Of a DNA stretch of 64,000 nt, positions 24,864-38,462 are shown one piece after another. Source of the DNA: Vitis vinifera (lineage: Eukaryota; Streptophyta; Magnoliopsida; Vitales; Vitaceae). Where the stretch lies: positions 1,560,001-1,624,000 of the forward strand of contig NC_081822.1 in NCBI RefSeq assembly GCF_030704535.1, given 5' to 3'. The notes under the pieces were generated by a model. The model was not told the DNA's origin. It saw only the letters and a list, made by a program, of their open reading frames with translations, and did not search any database. The translations under genes and the position numbers were made by a program. The stretch's first letter is position 1. Each line of letters opens with the position of its first letter.

Positions 24864-27800
24864 CTAGGCCTCCGTGTAGCTGCAGTTACCAACTTTTTTA
24901 TTTGAAATCGGAGGAGCCGCCCTTATCGTTAAACTCTGCAGGAATGCTATCATCTATAGACAAAAAGAAAAGCAAATAATATATCAATTTGGGTTGCTTA
25001 GATTTTATGTTTAAAATTCTGTAAATTTGGCCCATATATTTTGGGTCTAAGCCCAACCGGAGGATTGGGCTTGGACTGATTTTTAAGTCCAAGCCTGATC
25101 CAATGGCCTGGCAGACATTGTTAAACAAGATCGTGAAGTGGGGTCTTACCGAAGCAAATCCAATGCACATGATACTGAAACCAGGGAAATTAAATGGTGC
25201 TCCGTCAGAGAGGAACAGAGCTGGAAGAAAAAGTGGGATCTTGTTAGTTTAATCAGGCTTTCAGGAGAACAAAAAAAAGGGCCCAAAATCGAAGTTCCAA
25301 TCACCAGTCAGAGGAGTGAAAGCCAAGGGAGAAACGAGATGAGCAAAGGAAGATATGCCCGAAATGCACCCTTGCACCTTCCCCTGAAAGGAAAAGGAGA
25401 ATTGGATCAGTCTTATGAGCAAACCATTATAATTAATCGAGGGAAACTATGAGAGCCACTTCATGAGGAAACTACCTGCTCACTGGGACCGACTTGTTTG
25501 GATGCTATGCTCCGAATCTGCACATTTTGGAACCCCAAAAGCAATAAACATAATGCTTAAAGCAATCTGACAGAACTCATAACAAGAAACACAGTAAAGA
25601 ACTCACGCATGGTGGCGCAAAAACAATCAAAATGGAGAACATAGCGGCTGCATAAGGGACCTACAAGCTTTCACAAAGTTAGCTTACCAGAAGTTTAGAA
25701 AATTTTGAACAAGCCTTTATATCGATCAACAAATGATGAAGTAGTGACTAATAGAATGTAAGTTGTAGAGGAGTACCCAGAAGGACCAGGCGATGCTGTA
25801 AAGAAACATCTGCATTTTTTAGGTCAAGAATGAGTTTAAAAAAATTGTGCTTATATTGAAAATGTAAAGTAAAAAAGTTACATAGTGAGGGGGCTACTCA
25901 CATGTGAACAGCTAAAGAGGAGCCCTATTGCGAGCAGCTTCTCCTCTCCTATGGTGGGAGCCAATATGGGCATAAGAACCAGCTGCAAAATTACTTCCAT
26001 TTTCAGATACAGATGTCAAAAAAATTGAGGCTATACAAAGTAGGAGAAATGAATAATACTTGTGATATTGTGCCTGCAATCCCAGAAATCATCATCAAGT
26101 CCGCAAACTGGTGCTTGTTGAAGTGAAAGCGGGCCTTTAAGTAGTACTGCCCATCAAAAAATGTAGTATAACAACTAAGTTGAATGATTTTTTTCATCCC
26201 TTTCACTGTAATTTCTTCAATGTCAATATACAGAGCAAGAAAATTAATACCATTAACGAAGTATGAAGGCCAACGTCCCCAAGATTGCTGAAGAAAGCGA
26301 CAATTGCGGCTTTTGTAAACGTGGAGCTGCAAAATGAGCTTCCCACAATTAGTTACAGTAGAAAACTAAGGCACTGGCATATAAGCCAATAAGGAAATTC
26401 ACCAAAGCTGGAGGACTTGATCGATCATGACCTGGTCTGCAACAAGGAGAGCATATCATCCAGCGATGGCATTGATTTGAATACTGGCGAGTCCTGAGCG
26501 GATTCCCCATCCAAATGAATGACACAAGGCTTTTGCTCTAAGATTGCCCGATCCAAAACGCCGTCCTTTATGACCGAATCCGGAAGGAACAGCTTCATGT
26601 ACACAGCCGCCACCGCCGCAACCGACGCCGCAACCTGCATTGTAGGTATGAGTTTAAGAATTAAGGATGTAATAAATGACAGTGTTCGGATTCACTCTCT
26701 CAAGTTTTTAATTCAATAAAATCTTATCCGATTCAAATCACGGAGTTATACCAAATGAGTCCAACAATTCTTTAATAAAAAGGACCTGAAACGTGGAAGA
26801 AGTTTTGAGAAAACGAGCAGAGAGAGTCCCGCAAACGAATGCAGATGATCCAACGCCGGAAAGAACTCCAAATGCTGACGCTCGTCGAATCTCCGGAATA
26901 TTATCCGCCTGAAAAACAGGAACTCGTTATCCAGAAATTTTATAGGTATTCAAACATCAATAATGCTACCCTTTCTTTTATAAAACAACAAACGAAAAGG
27001 ACAAAAACATTTTACCACATAAGCCAGGGTGAGGCAGTGTACGCTTCCTTCGCAAACCATAGAAGTAAGCGTCTTCAGCACGAAGTACGCGTAAAAAAAA
27101 TTCCTGCTTCTACTCCAAGCTAATATCGCTGAAATATTCAAATTAACAATTATTATTTCAAATTGCAAACGCTACCATAATTAATCAGCTAAAATTCAAA
27201 GACTCTGTGCATATATCACACCTAAGGGGATAATAGTGAGACACATTGGGATCGTGAGCAAAGCCTTCCTCCCATACATATCCGACAGATTACCCACCAG
27301 AGGCATCATCACCAGGGTTCCCAATCCTATTATCTGCACCACAAAATCCACATGTTTTATTGCCACAAATCCCAAAGGCATTACACATGGGAACTACGAT
27401 TGAATCATTTGGACCTTTAACACTGAAGAATTATGAGCCTAAGCCATAGTGGGCCAGGCCCAATGTGCCATATCGCTGCATATAATGACTTATATTCTTC
27501 TACTTTCGTAAGGGACAGGAACAAACATGAATCTAGTGAAACAAAAAAGGACAAATAACACAAATACAAAAAGGGAGATGGTACTGAGTATGGCGTGGGT
27601 CCAATAAGTGGCCTAACAATTGGAAGTTTCGCTATATCTTTATATCGAAACTGCCAAAAGACATTCGTCGGGGGACTCAAAGAGAAATTTCGCGTTGCCG
27701 TACACTGTGTGGGAAATGAGGAGAAAGTGTAAGACGTCTAGAAATTTTAACTTTTTTTACTGCTTATGTGACACGTGTAGAAGTGTTCGAACCTATAAAG

Positions 27801-28572
27801 TTAAAAATTAACCAGTGTTGTCAAAGCTCCTGAAATTTCTAATAATTATGTGACTTTACCCTAGAATCTTTTGGTTTATGTGGCTTGGGAGATGAGAGAC
27901 GATGTATTGAAATGAACTCGAAAATTTTCTAAAATGTCTTGAAATTTTTTTAGTTATTTTTAGCTTGGCATCAATGTATAGTAAGGAGAGAAAAGGAGAT
28001 GAATCTTAAAAATAAAAGAAATTAAAAAAAGATATTAAGGTCTAAACTCCTACAAATTCTTAATAAGCTTAAATTCTTTCTGACTTATTTTGAACGGAGA
28101 AAGGGAGTTGTCACTCAAGCCTGCCTGTGAACTTCGACTTAAAGCATTCAGACTCTTCAACATTTGGTGAATCAACGAAACTCAGAACGGAGAAAATCAA
28201 ACACAATAAACTCATTTCATGTTCAATTCAGAAATGGAACTGCTAAATGCTAAATGAGCAATCGGATCATAAGTAAATCAACGGTGCAGAGACAGAGTCT
28301 CATTCTCATTTTTCATGCATCTAACTATAATAAAGACATATAGTTCTGTTTGGTTGCCAAGAAAAGAAGGTGAAGTTAACAGAGATGACATGTGTGTATA
28401 TATATACCACTTGTTGAAATCCGGTGAGGTAAATGGCGATGGAGCACTCATCTCTTCCGGGACAAAGCGCAGCCATAGTGACGTCGGTGATGGCCGGAAT
28501 CACCATGAACGTGGCGAAATTGAAGAGAAAAACAGTCATAAATAGGTGTCTCAACCCAGAAAGCTTTTCCAT
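24864..28572 (-). CDS. Major facilitator superfamily transporter (HIAT1/tetracycline-resistance-like)
   Basis: Fourteen exons, in coding order: 28572-28408, 27333-27222, 27128-27016, 26908-26786, 26634-26432, 26326-26251, 26146-26060, 25982-25902, 25809-25777, 25660-25607, 25517-25476, 25383-25305, 25220-25150 and 24953-24864. All junctions are GT-AG with phase kept, giving about 442 aa. The start MEKLSGLRHLF and the loop GNLSDMYGRKALL (MFS motif A, Asp and Gly-Arg-Lys present, about 64-76) match the plant HIAT1-like MFS group. Conserved pieces follow: VCEGSVHCLTLAYV, YYLKARFHFNKHQFADLM, ASKQVGPSEQ and GKVQGCISGISS. Many hydrophobic segments fit 12 membrane spans, with a cytoplasmic loop around exon 5. 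The substrate is unknown. Intron 1 is the longest, about 1.07 kb. Confidence 0.92.
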
Positions 28573-30283
28573 CTCAAACTCTCTCCGCCTTCACACACCG
28601 GCAGAGAAAACAAGATAAAAGGAATACCCACTTGATAAAAGAAGGAAATAAAAAAAGGCCACCCAACCTACAAGAAACTCTCTAAAGCACACACCATAAT
28701 TTAAAGAGCACGCATCTTACAACCATTTTTTTGTCATTTTCATTTGAATTTTTGGACTCGATCCTACTCCTTTTTTACACTATACTTGTCAATTAGAATG
28801 TAAAAGTAGAAAGAGTTTGTAACAGCCCAACCACAAGCCTGAATTTACTGTAGTTGACTGTGGTTTTTTCTGGGTTGTGCTGTCACGTTAGCCTCGCTTT
28901 TTTTAATTTTATTTCTTTTTCTTTTTTAACTTTATGGAATGAAGAGTGGCGAAAGTGCAACGATGAAGATGCGTAGCTTGTAAGACGATGCACATTAAGG
29001 GTAAATCGCTAAGGGACCGTTTGGACGCTTGTAGTATTTGCATTCCTTCTGAGGCGTACAAGTTTCATATCCAGCTTATGGACTTTCCAGCCCTCACCCT
29101 AATTGGGCCCGACCCATCCAATTATTGGTTTTGGATTTCTTCTTTTTGTTAAATTTGGGCCCAGGGATTTAATCAAGTGAGGTCTTAAGGCTCAATGGAA
29201 CAATTTGGATTTTGGAGCTTAAAATTTATATAATAATGTTTACCGTTTTTTTGATTGTTTATTAAAAATGGAGTCGGAATCAAAAATTTATTTTCATGAA
29301 AATGATAAACATATTTTTTAGGATTTTGATTGTATTCCTGCATAATAAATTCACGTTTAAAGTATGTTGAAATAACCGAAAAAAAATTTATACTCCTATC
29401 CTTTTAGGATTTTGATTTGTCTCCTTCATTTTTAATTATGTTTTTGTTTGTAGTGTATGATTAAAAACATACATTTAGAGTGCGGTTAAGATAACAAAGA
29501 TGATTTATACTAAGAAAAATCACAATACTCAATGACAAATTATTTACATGATTACGTGTAATTACCTGCTTTCCCGGGAAATGGAAATCAAATTTATTAT
29601 AATCTTAAAAATTACACATTTCAAGCTTTTTTAACATTTCTTTACCCAAAATCCAATATACTATTTTTCTTTTTTCTTTTTTAATTCTTGTATGTTAACT
29701 TTACGATAGTTTTCTAATCTTAATCAAATTTAAAAAGGTCAAGGTTAACTTACCAAAACATAAACTCTACAAATATTGAATTTTTTATAAATAAATAAAT
29801 AATATGAGTAAAATCCCTACAATTTATTCATCAAATGGGGAAATAACTTAAATACCCTTTAACTATATAAAAAATTGCATTACATATAATTATAATCAAT
29901 GATTGAATGATTCTTGATGGACCCACGAGGAGGCCTTCACAAATCCAAAAGGCATGAAGTATATTTTGCCATTATGTGAGAAAGATGATAAAAGCTATAT
30001 TCATAGGGAAGCTTCCTCAACACATAGTTGAATGTTTTGAAGAAGTTGCATATCTTATCAAGTTAGTATAAGGCCAAGTGATACTCATTCGTATCAAGTA
30101 TATGCAATTAAAAATATATATAAATATATACACTCTTCCCACTACACTTTTTTTTTTTCTTCCACTCGTATATAATAAAAATGTAGATTTTAACAATTAG
30201 TAATACTCTTCCTTGACCCTTATTGCCTAATTAAAATATATATTAGTCCCATGTATTCTAAGATTTTATAATTGATTTAGAGT
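28573..30283. other. Upstream of MFS gene and intergenic DNA
   Basis: The first few hundred bases upstream of 28572 should hold the transporter promoter; no clear TATA was identified. Around 29015-29175 a patch rich in GGGCCC-type words (AATTGGGCCCGACCCATCCA) resembles a second patch at 32605-32745. 29920-30060 is more complex but shows no recognisable protein. The rest is AT-rich. Confidence 0.4.
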
Positions 30284-30620
30284 GCATTTGGTACTAGAAA
30301 ACGTTTTTAATCTTTTTAACATTTGAATTATAAAATTTTTAAAGTGTTAAAAATATCAAAAGCGTTCCCTAAAATTATTGTCAAACAAGCTCCTAAAATG
30401 CATTTGACAAGGATTTAAAAAAGTATTTATAGTTTTTTTAACATTCTTTTAAATATTAAAAATAATAAAAACATTTTTTTAAATCACTATCAAATATAAA
30501 GTGAGTTTAACAATGATTTTAAAAAGTGTTTATAATATTTCTAATACTTAAAAAAATAAAAAATTTAAAATATTAAACATAGTAGAAACATTTGTTAGAA
30601 TCACTGTTAAACGCACTAAT
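30284..30620. repeat. Degenerate short-unit repeat (TTGACAATGATTTTAAAAAG type)
   Basis: Motifs of the form GCATTTGACAAGGATTTAAAAAAGTATTTATA, TTTAACAATGATTTTAAAAAGTGTTTATA and AAATCACTATCAAA recur several times. The same motif family recurs at 34960-35320. This is probably a MITE-derived region; ends are not resolved. Confidence 0.45.
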
Positions 30621-30983
30621 AATCTTATTATTTTTTAAATCATATTTTTGGATATTTATTGTATTTTTCTATTAATGGTTGAGATTGGATTGGAAAAAAG
30701 CAATAATCAAAGTTGAAAATTTGAAAATATTGAAATTTTGTAACCGTTTCTTTGATGGTTATTGGAATTAAACTTCCCCTTTTTCTTGGATGTACACAGT
30801 ATTGAAATATATATATATGTGGAAACTCAAAGCAAATCATTATAATTAATTTAAGTTTGAAAATTAGAGGAAAATTATTTATTTAATATATTGATAATTA
30901 TTATTTAAAAAAGGATTTAGTGAAAATGTAATTAAAAAAAATAAAAAATAATAAGATGAGAAAAGCAAGATGTAATATAGTCT

Positions 30984-31210
30984 TAGATACTATTTGCTTT
31001 TTGGTTGAATATAAAAAACAAAAACATTTAGTTTTTTCTATTCATTTAAAAGTAACATGTTGATATCAACCAATATAACTAAATTTAACTTATTATCAAT
31101 AAGTGTAATTTAATTATATTGATTGATATCAATAAGTTATTTTTAATTTAATAGAAAAAACTAAATATTATGCTTTTTTTTATTTTTAATCAAAATACAA
31201 ATACCACCTT
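30984..31210. mobile_element. MITE with long terminal inverted repeats (about 225 bp)
   Basis: The left 70 bases (GATACTATTTGCTTTTTGGTT, then a CATTTAGTTTTTTCTATT block) match the reverse complement of the right 70 bases (GGTGGTATTTGTATTTTGATT, then ATATTTAGTTTTTTCTATT). A possible 3-bp TTA duplication flanks the element. Size, long TIRs and a TTA target fit a Tourist/PIF-Harbinger-type MITE; the family assignment is inferred. Confidence 0.75.
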
Positions 31211-34200
31211 ACTATATTTCTAAATTATTATTTTAATCATACATTATGTTGAATTTAAAATAATCAATCCAATAAAACCAACGTATGACATAATATTGTT
31301 GAATTAAAAATTCATTTTTCAAAAGATATTGGGTTGAACTTAGAAGCTTTACTCATGTTTTGTTTGAAAATCAGCAACTCAACTCACGTCTTGTGCGAAA
31401 ACCATAAATCATGCTTTAATTAATACAAAAGGGAATGTGATTTATAAGAAGTTAAATTTGGGAATCTGTTTATTAAACTCCGTCTAATTAATTAAAATAA
31501 TAAATGACTCACTTACCTCGACTCAATTAAAAAAGCAAAAACATAAGAAAAAAATACAAATGCAAAAGATTTATAATAAAAACAAAACAATTTATCCTTA
31601 AAAAGGAATTTTTTCTTTTAATTTAATTTTTCAACGACCTTTTTCCTTGTTATATAATTTTAATAGAAAAAATTTTAAATTATGCAACTATTAAAATAAT
31701 AAAATCAAGCATCTCACCCCACGCTATTAGGGATAAATAAAAGTTTTTTTAATAATTATAATATAAAGATTGAAATTTTTTACCCAAATTAAAACATGGA
31801 CATATTAAGAATAAATAAAATAATCAAACATCAAACAAAACCTCTAATCTATAATATACTCTTTGAGTTCAAATACATTGATATACCCGTTTTACATTAA
31901 AAACTTATTTTCCAATATTTATACTTAGATCCGACGCAATACCTCCAATGCTTAAGTAGATTTCTCTCAACTTTTGAGGGTATATAAATACTTCAAATAA
32001 CCCTGAATTCAATCGTATGAATTTTTTTCTTTAGATATTGGAAACAATAAGACAAGTTAATTAATTCTCTCAAAGTATCCCATCCTACATGAGTTAAAAA
32101 AAAATATTTATATAAGCCTATAGGCCTAGGGGATTTGTATCTATAATTCATCAAGAAAAATACTCATGAATTTTTTAAAAAAAATAAAATAAATTCTACC
32201 ATATTTTTTCAAATTTTGGATGATCATTTGACAACACTTAACCACCACTCGAGCGTCTAAGATTAAGCATTGGGTAAGCACTTGAGCGCTAACTCCACCA
32301 CTTGAACGCTCCCTATTTTTTCAAAACATCAATTTAAACATTTTAATTTATATTAAAAATTATCGATCCGCTTTAATTCCTTAATCACTTAACTTGCTCC
32401 AAACAAAATTTTAATAGACTTACTTGTAACTTTTTTATCGACTCAACCAAAACTTCAAGTCATTATTTAAAAAGTTTTCGAAATTTGAATGAATAGGAAC
32501 AAAAAGGCCAACAATCATGAAACTCAATGTCCTAGCAATTACAACTTTAGGAAAATGACAAGTGACCAAAGGTGAAGCATCCCAGCTTGTCAGACAAACC
32601 GGTAGGGGCCGTTTGGAATCTTTGGATGCCTACATTTGCAATAGCTTATTACCTTAGGTCTGCAACTTTCAAGTCTTATTAGCCCTAATGTAATTGGGCT
32701 CAGCCCCATCAAATTTTCATTTCTGGACTTGGACAACGGGCCCAGACCTGTCTTAAGCATTGACCAAATAGTACAGCTTTTGGGGATCTTGGCCCTGCGT
32801 GAGAACCAGCCCGCATGTCAATCCTTGTTTCGTATTGGACTTCCTCCAGAAAATGAAGAGTGGAGACAAGGTGGAAGATGCGTATCTTTTAAGCATAAAT
32901 CACCGAAGGACCTTTCGGATGCGTACTGTTTTTGCATGCACTCCGACTTTGAGGAGTGAAAGTTTTATCTGGGCCTGTCCCTGATGGCCCGTATTGAATC
33001 GGGCCTAACACATCCAAGTTTGCTATATGCAAAACTTGGACGGAGGCCCATAAGTGTATAAAGTTATAAACGCTAAAGCACTATTCAAATTATAATTGAA
33101 CTTGGGATAAGTAGTTTGATTAACGGCCCAAGTCAGGTTGGATCTTCTCCATGTTTTATCTCAGCCCACGTAAAGCCTTTATCGATAGCAGACGAGCTCA
33201 AGCTGTTCCTACGGCCCAAAAAGTCTAACCCTTTCCGTAAACTACTATTAATAGTGGATTTATATAATATAAGATATAAAATTATTATTAATTTATTGAG
33301 GTTGTTAGAGTTACGGTTGAAGTTGTCAAAAGTTCATTCAGTTAATAAATCCTATTATTTAGGACATATAGGTAGAGTCTGACCATTTTTTTAACCATTT
33401 ACCACATTATTGAGACCTGTAAAACGTGGGTTATTTGTTTCCAATTTTATTTATTTGTAAGGTTTATATAAGCCAACAATTTGTTTTGAAATCAATAACA
33501 TTAATTTTTTTGATATTTTTCTAAATTGCTTTGTGCTTAAAGTTTACAACATAATTAAGGAATTAGAAAATTTTTATCTATTACTTGAGTATCAAATAAA
33601 ATTTTTTCAAAAAAATTTATATCTCATATTATATTATATAATAACAAATTTATAATATATTTAATATTATCAAATAAAAAGATATTTTAAAAATTAATTA
33701 TCTGATTTATAAAAAAATGTATTTATTTTAAAATGTTTTTAAATAAACGAACTTTTATATATATATATATATATGCTAAATTATGACCGCATCTAGCATA
33801 TAGAATTAAAATTACTTTTTAAAAGTAGTTTATATCCTAAATTAACATTATTCTAAAGACAACAAAGACAATTTATTTAGAATGTGAAAAGGGTTACAGC
33901 TAAACAAAAGAAATTGAAAGACAAAGAGGCATTTACAGATCCAAAAGCGCCAGTCCCTTTCGGATTTTGGCTTTATGAGAGAAAAAGTCTAATGAAGCAA
34001 GCAAAGCAAAAACCACCTCACATAGTCACATGTGAGGAGGCAACCCCCACACCAATCCAGCTCATCTCTGCCACTGATGTTTTCGAGTGGTGCAAATGTC
34101 CAACTTGAAATATCCTGTTGAAAGTACATGAAATCTCCATCATTAAAATTTTAAAAGTTGGATAAGAATACAAAAATATAGGATGGAGATATTGATTTAA

Positions 34201-34959
34201 GTAAAAATAAATGAAATTGATGAAAAATAAGATTTTTTGGATTATTTTATAAAATGTCAAAGAATTTCGATTGATGGTTGCATCAGCCAAGTCATGAATA
34301 CAATTACGAAAATCTTGTTTTTTTCTACAACAAGATAACCTTGTACTTAGTTTTCATGGAAAAATAAAATAAAATAAACTTCAAACTATCATTTTTTTTA
34401 TTTTTTTTTTAACCAAAAAAAAAATATATATATATATATTTATTTTGTATTCGATTAGAAAAAAAAAAAAAAAAAAAGGTATTTATATGTACGGTGTGTT
34501 TTCCAGGAGAAACAATTGTCTCAAGAGATAGAAAAAAATAATTTATTTTTATATTTAGGCGTGTCCATTTCCTCCCCACTCGTCTAATTTCTCCTATTTA
34601 TTAAGTGGGGTGGGGTCAATCGATTTAGACACCCAAACCCAACTCAAAAAAAATCAAAACAAAAACCAAAAGAAGATATTTATACATTGCAAACAATTTA
34701 CATACATAACACATTTTGTAATTGATTTCACTTTTTAGTAAATATTGATTTTATTCTATAGTTTAAAGTAAAAACATCATCACGGTTGGACCGTCTTCAA
34801 TGTCTTTCCGAGTCATCTTGCTCCAAAATTGAACAAAATAATTGAATAAAATAAAATTTTATTTGTATTTAATGAAACATTGAAATAAACATAGTGTGTC
34901 ATGAGTTTATTTTAAATTTTTATCTAAAAATTAAAATTTAAATATGGATAATGTGATTA
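31211..34959. other. Gene-poor AT-rich DNA with a few complex patches
   Basis: Mostly AT-rich. A more balanced patch at 32580-33230 contains several GGGCCC or GGCCCA words and short open frames (32729-32959, 33116-33382) without recognisable domains. A frame at 33884-34108 (MKRVTAKQKKL...) is also unrecognised. An (AT)n run lies at about 33758-33773 and poly(A) near 34460-34477. No gene supported. Confidence 0.4.
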
Positions 34960-35320
34960 GTGTACTTGACAAATATTTTAAAAAACGTTTTTAAAGTTTG
35001 TTTGACAATAATTTTAGAAAATATTTATAATATTTATAATAATTTAAAAAAATATCATTTAAGTATTATAAATATTATAAATATTTTTTAAAATAACTCA
35101 TAAACAAATTCTTAAAGTAAATTTGATAATGATTTTAAAAAGTATTTTTAGATTTTTTAACAGTTTAAAATTTTTATATTTAAAATATTTAAAAAATTAA
35201 AAAAACTTTCTAAAATCGTTATCTAAAGCACATTTAGTTTTTTAATAATTAAAAAAATTAAAATTTTAAATATTAAAAAATATTAAAATCACTTCATATA
35301 ATCATTATCAAACCCTTTTT
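34960..35320. repeat. Second copy of the degenerate short-unit repeat
   Basis: Repeated motifs such as TTTGACAATAATTTTAGAAAATATTTATA, TTTGATAATGATTTTAAAAAGTA and CTAAAATCGTTATC resemble those at 30284-30620. No coding potential; probably MITE-derived. Confidence 0.45.
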
Positions 35321-35919
35321 AAGTTGTTATATTTATTATTATTATTTTTAAAATATCAAAATTATCTTTTTGTTTACTGAAAAATTTTGAAATGTAAAAT
35401 TTAACATAATTGTAGTTATTTATGCTGTTACATTTTTATGGTAGAAAATAGGATTTGGACAAACTTGTTGTCACTGTCAATTATCTTGGAGTTGTAAGCA
35501 GGACCACAGGCGGATTTTATGGCTACCACTGGGTCCATGAAAGTGTTTTGCCTTGTTTTTACCCTTTCTCAAATCAAGTCTCAAATCCTATCCTTCTAGA
35601 TGATTCAACCGTAAGGTTTGGTTTTCGGAAAATGCAAGAAAAACAAGCTGAAAAAAAAACCATAAAGAAAAATAAAATATAGACTTAAATGAAATAAATT
35701 GTTTTTATATATCAATACTCTTATATTTTATTATTTTATATAAAAATTAAATATTTTTAAAACATATCAATTTCTAATTAATGCTAATTTTAATTATATT
35801 TATTTATTTAAATATTTTCTTATAACCAAATATAGTGTAAAAATCCTCTCTATTGTGGGATAAAGTAAAAATTATTATATATGATAAATATTATTAAGAC
35901 GGCAGCACTTATTAGAATC

Positions 35920-36375
35920 AACTTTGAAAATAGTTGAAAGTGAACCATAAAAGAATTAAAATTTCTTAATTTGACTTTTCTAAATGTTTTCCTTAAGGTT
36001 ATGTTTGGTTCCCGGAAAATACTAAGGAAAGAAAAAAAATGAAAAGGAAAATTATTTTTTTATGTTTGGTTGTCCTATGAAAAATATCAAAGAAAATCAA
36101 ATATGATTAAAACTAATTAAAAACTTATATATTTTTAAATTATTTAATCTTTATATTGATGAGTTAAAATAAATAAAATGAGTTTGAAGTATCTGGGAAC
36201 CAAACATTGCCTAAGTAAAAATAGTAAGGTAAGAGGAAACATAATCCCACTCGGACCCAACTCTTCTAATGTTGGAAAACGATTAAAAGTGAACTATAAA
36301 GGAATTAAAATTTGTTAATTTGATTTTTTTTTCCTTAACCAAAAATAGTAGAGTAGGAGGAAACCTAACAATAAT
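35920..36375. repeat. Direct duplication with a MITE inside the first copy
   Basis: A segment with GTGAACCATAAAAGAATTAAA, TTAATTTGAC and TTCCTTAA (35935-35998) recurs at 36285-36343. Its continuation, AAAAATAGTA-G-TA-GAGGAAAC, lies at about 36214-36240 in copy 1 and 36344-36365 in copy 2. In copy 1 the two halves are split by a 215-bp element; in copy 2 they are contiguous. Confidence 0.7.
35998..36212. mobile_element. MITE with TATGTTTGGTTCCC terminal inverted repeats
   Basis: The left end GGTTATGTTTGGTTCCCGG is inverted at the right end as GGGAACCAAACATTGCC. Total is about 215 bp with no coding capacity. Flanks CCTTAA and CCTAAG could be a 5-8 bp target duplication, favouring a hAT-like MITE. 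The neighbouring copy of the flanking sequence lacks the insert. Confidence 0.7.
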
Positions 36376-38460
36376 GCTACTTTTTTATTTTTAGGTAAAA
36401 AAGAAAAAAAAATTATATCAATTGAAAAGTTCATAAATAATAATAATAAATAATTGAGAATAATATAAGGACTATTTGATAACTATTGTAAAAAATAAAT
36501 TTGAAAATTAATATTTAAAAATTATTATTTGATTTTTATAAAACAAGATTCTATTTAAAAACTTAAAATGTAATTGTTTTTAATATTTTTAAATACAATT
36601 TTTATATCTAATATTTTATTTTTAACCATTTTATAATTATTCATTAAAACAACTCTAAAAAAAATTAAAATAATAAAAAACAACTAAAATATATTTAGTA
36701 CTTAAGAACGATAATGAATAACAAGGCTTCTTGGTTACCTTCTAAAATGCCTCAAAATTCATGTTGGTTATTTCACTAACCAAATTTGTTGATTCAAGTC
36801 ATAAATGGAACTACGAATACGAGAACCATTAATTTCTCATAACACAAGAGCCTTGACCTTCGTTTCAAGAAGAAATTATAAATAACTTCAAGATAAAAGA
36901 CTTTTTATTTATTCAGAAGAATTGTATTATTTCTTATTTATTTCAAGGGATAAAATAAAATGCATTATTCATTTTCATTTTCTTAGAGAATTAAAAAACA
37001 TATTATTTCTTTGGTTTTTTATGGAGAGAAGAGAGACTTCTCATAAAGAGATAATAAAAAAAAAAACTTTTTTATTTTATTTTTAATAATAACAATACTA
37101 GGTAGTTTTAAAACTTTTAAAAATTGTTTCCACATTTTCTCATTTATTTGAGTCAGATCTGGTCAACCCACCTGGGCACCCAAACCCAACTCCAACAAAC
37201 GCAAAAGAGAAAATAATTTTTAATTATCAAATATATTTTTATGTTTTTTATTCTAAAAACCGAAAAAGTGTTCTCGAAAACAACTCACATTTATTTTAAT
37301 TATGTTGATCATGTTGAAGATTGGGAAACATAGGCAACAGGAATCATGACAAAAGAAAATGATTTATTATTTTAAATAGTTTTTTCAATTATTTTTCTGA
37401 CAAGCTTGTGGCCTTGTAACTTAATGTAATTTTCTTAAACACTATCTTATATAGAATAATGAAAATTATAGTCCGGCCATTTTTGGTTTTTTATGTTTGT
37501 GTTTGGTGGGGCAGCAGGAAGATAAGAGGAGGCCATTGATTATAGCTTATTACAGCCATAATAAAAACATTGAGAATTGTATTTGAAGAGGCAGATCTGA
37601 GATTTCAAAGCGAAAGATGGCAGTAGTTGGGTGGGGGACAAAATTATATAGGCATTATCACCACATGATCATATATAAATAATTGAGTTTCTGCTTTAGG
37701 AACTATGGTCACAGACGAAGGATCTGGAACCCACCTCCCCTTTTCAGCCTTGTCCCTCTGCACTTTTCACATGATTTCCACAAGCATCGCACCTAACCAC
37801 ATCCTATAGACATATAAAATATGCAATATAAATTTTTTAAATATTATTTATTTATTTAATTATTATTAAAAAAAAAAAAAAAAGGCTCCAAATTGATTTG
37901 AAATCAACCACGTTTTTGTATTTTTTTTCTTTGAAGCAATGATATTTTTTTTTCTTGGGTTGAAAATGAAAACCATGGGATAAAGAGGACACTTATTTGG
38001 ATTAGGGGATTAGGTCTAGGTTGTAGTTTGTCATATATCAGATGTCAGAGTCTCTGCCAGCGGAGCACGGTAATTAACAATATTAAAACACATGTGGATC
38101 TGATTAAAAGGTGAGAGTGATAAATATAGCGTATGGTTGGGCATTTGTCCACAAAAATGAAAGACATGACAAAGCTAGATATCAGGAATATGGAGGAGAA
38201 GTAGAGAAGGAATAATGATTTATTCGTTTCAAAAATATGAATGAAAATCTGTACTTGTGCGTGTGGTGACTGGTGAATGGACCGATCGTGTCTTGTGCCG
38301 TGGCTTTAAGGTCATCTTCTTTGACTTCTGTTCCACGCCACTCGTATGCTAACAGCCACGTCAGTTGCCATTGCCTACTACATTCCCTTTGGGTGATAGA
38401 AATTTTGCTACCTGTCTAGATTATTTATTTATTTTTTATTTTTATTTGGACGAAATTAAT
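36376..38460. other. AT-rich intergenic DNA
   Basis: No gene recognised. A poly(A) run lies at about 37869-37883. 37480-38400 is somewhat less AT-rich but has no long frame or domain. Confidence 0.45.
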
Positions 38461-38462
38461 GG

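Noticed and set aside
32729..33382. Possible small genes in the GGGCCC-rich patch
   Set aside because: Short frames without any motif. Similarity to 29015-29175 points to a dispersed repeat or shared promoter-like words instead.
33884..34108. 74-codon lysine-rich frame
   Set aside because: No recognised family and no supporting splice or promoter signals in AT-rich DNA.
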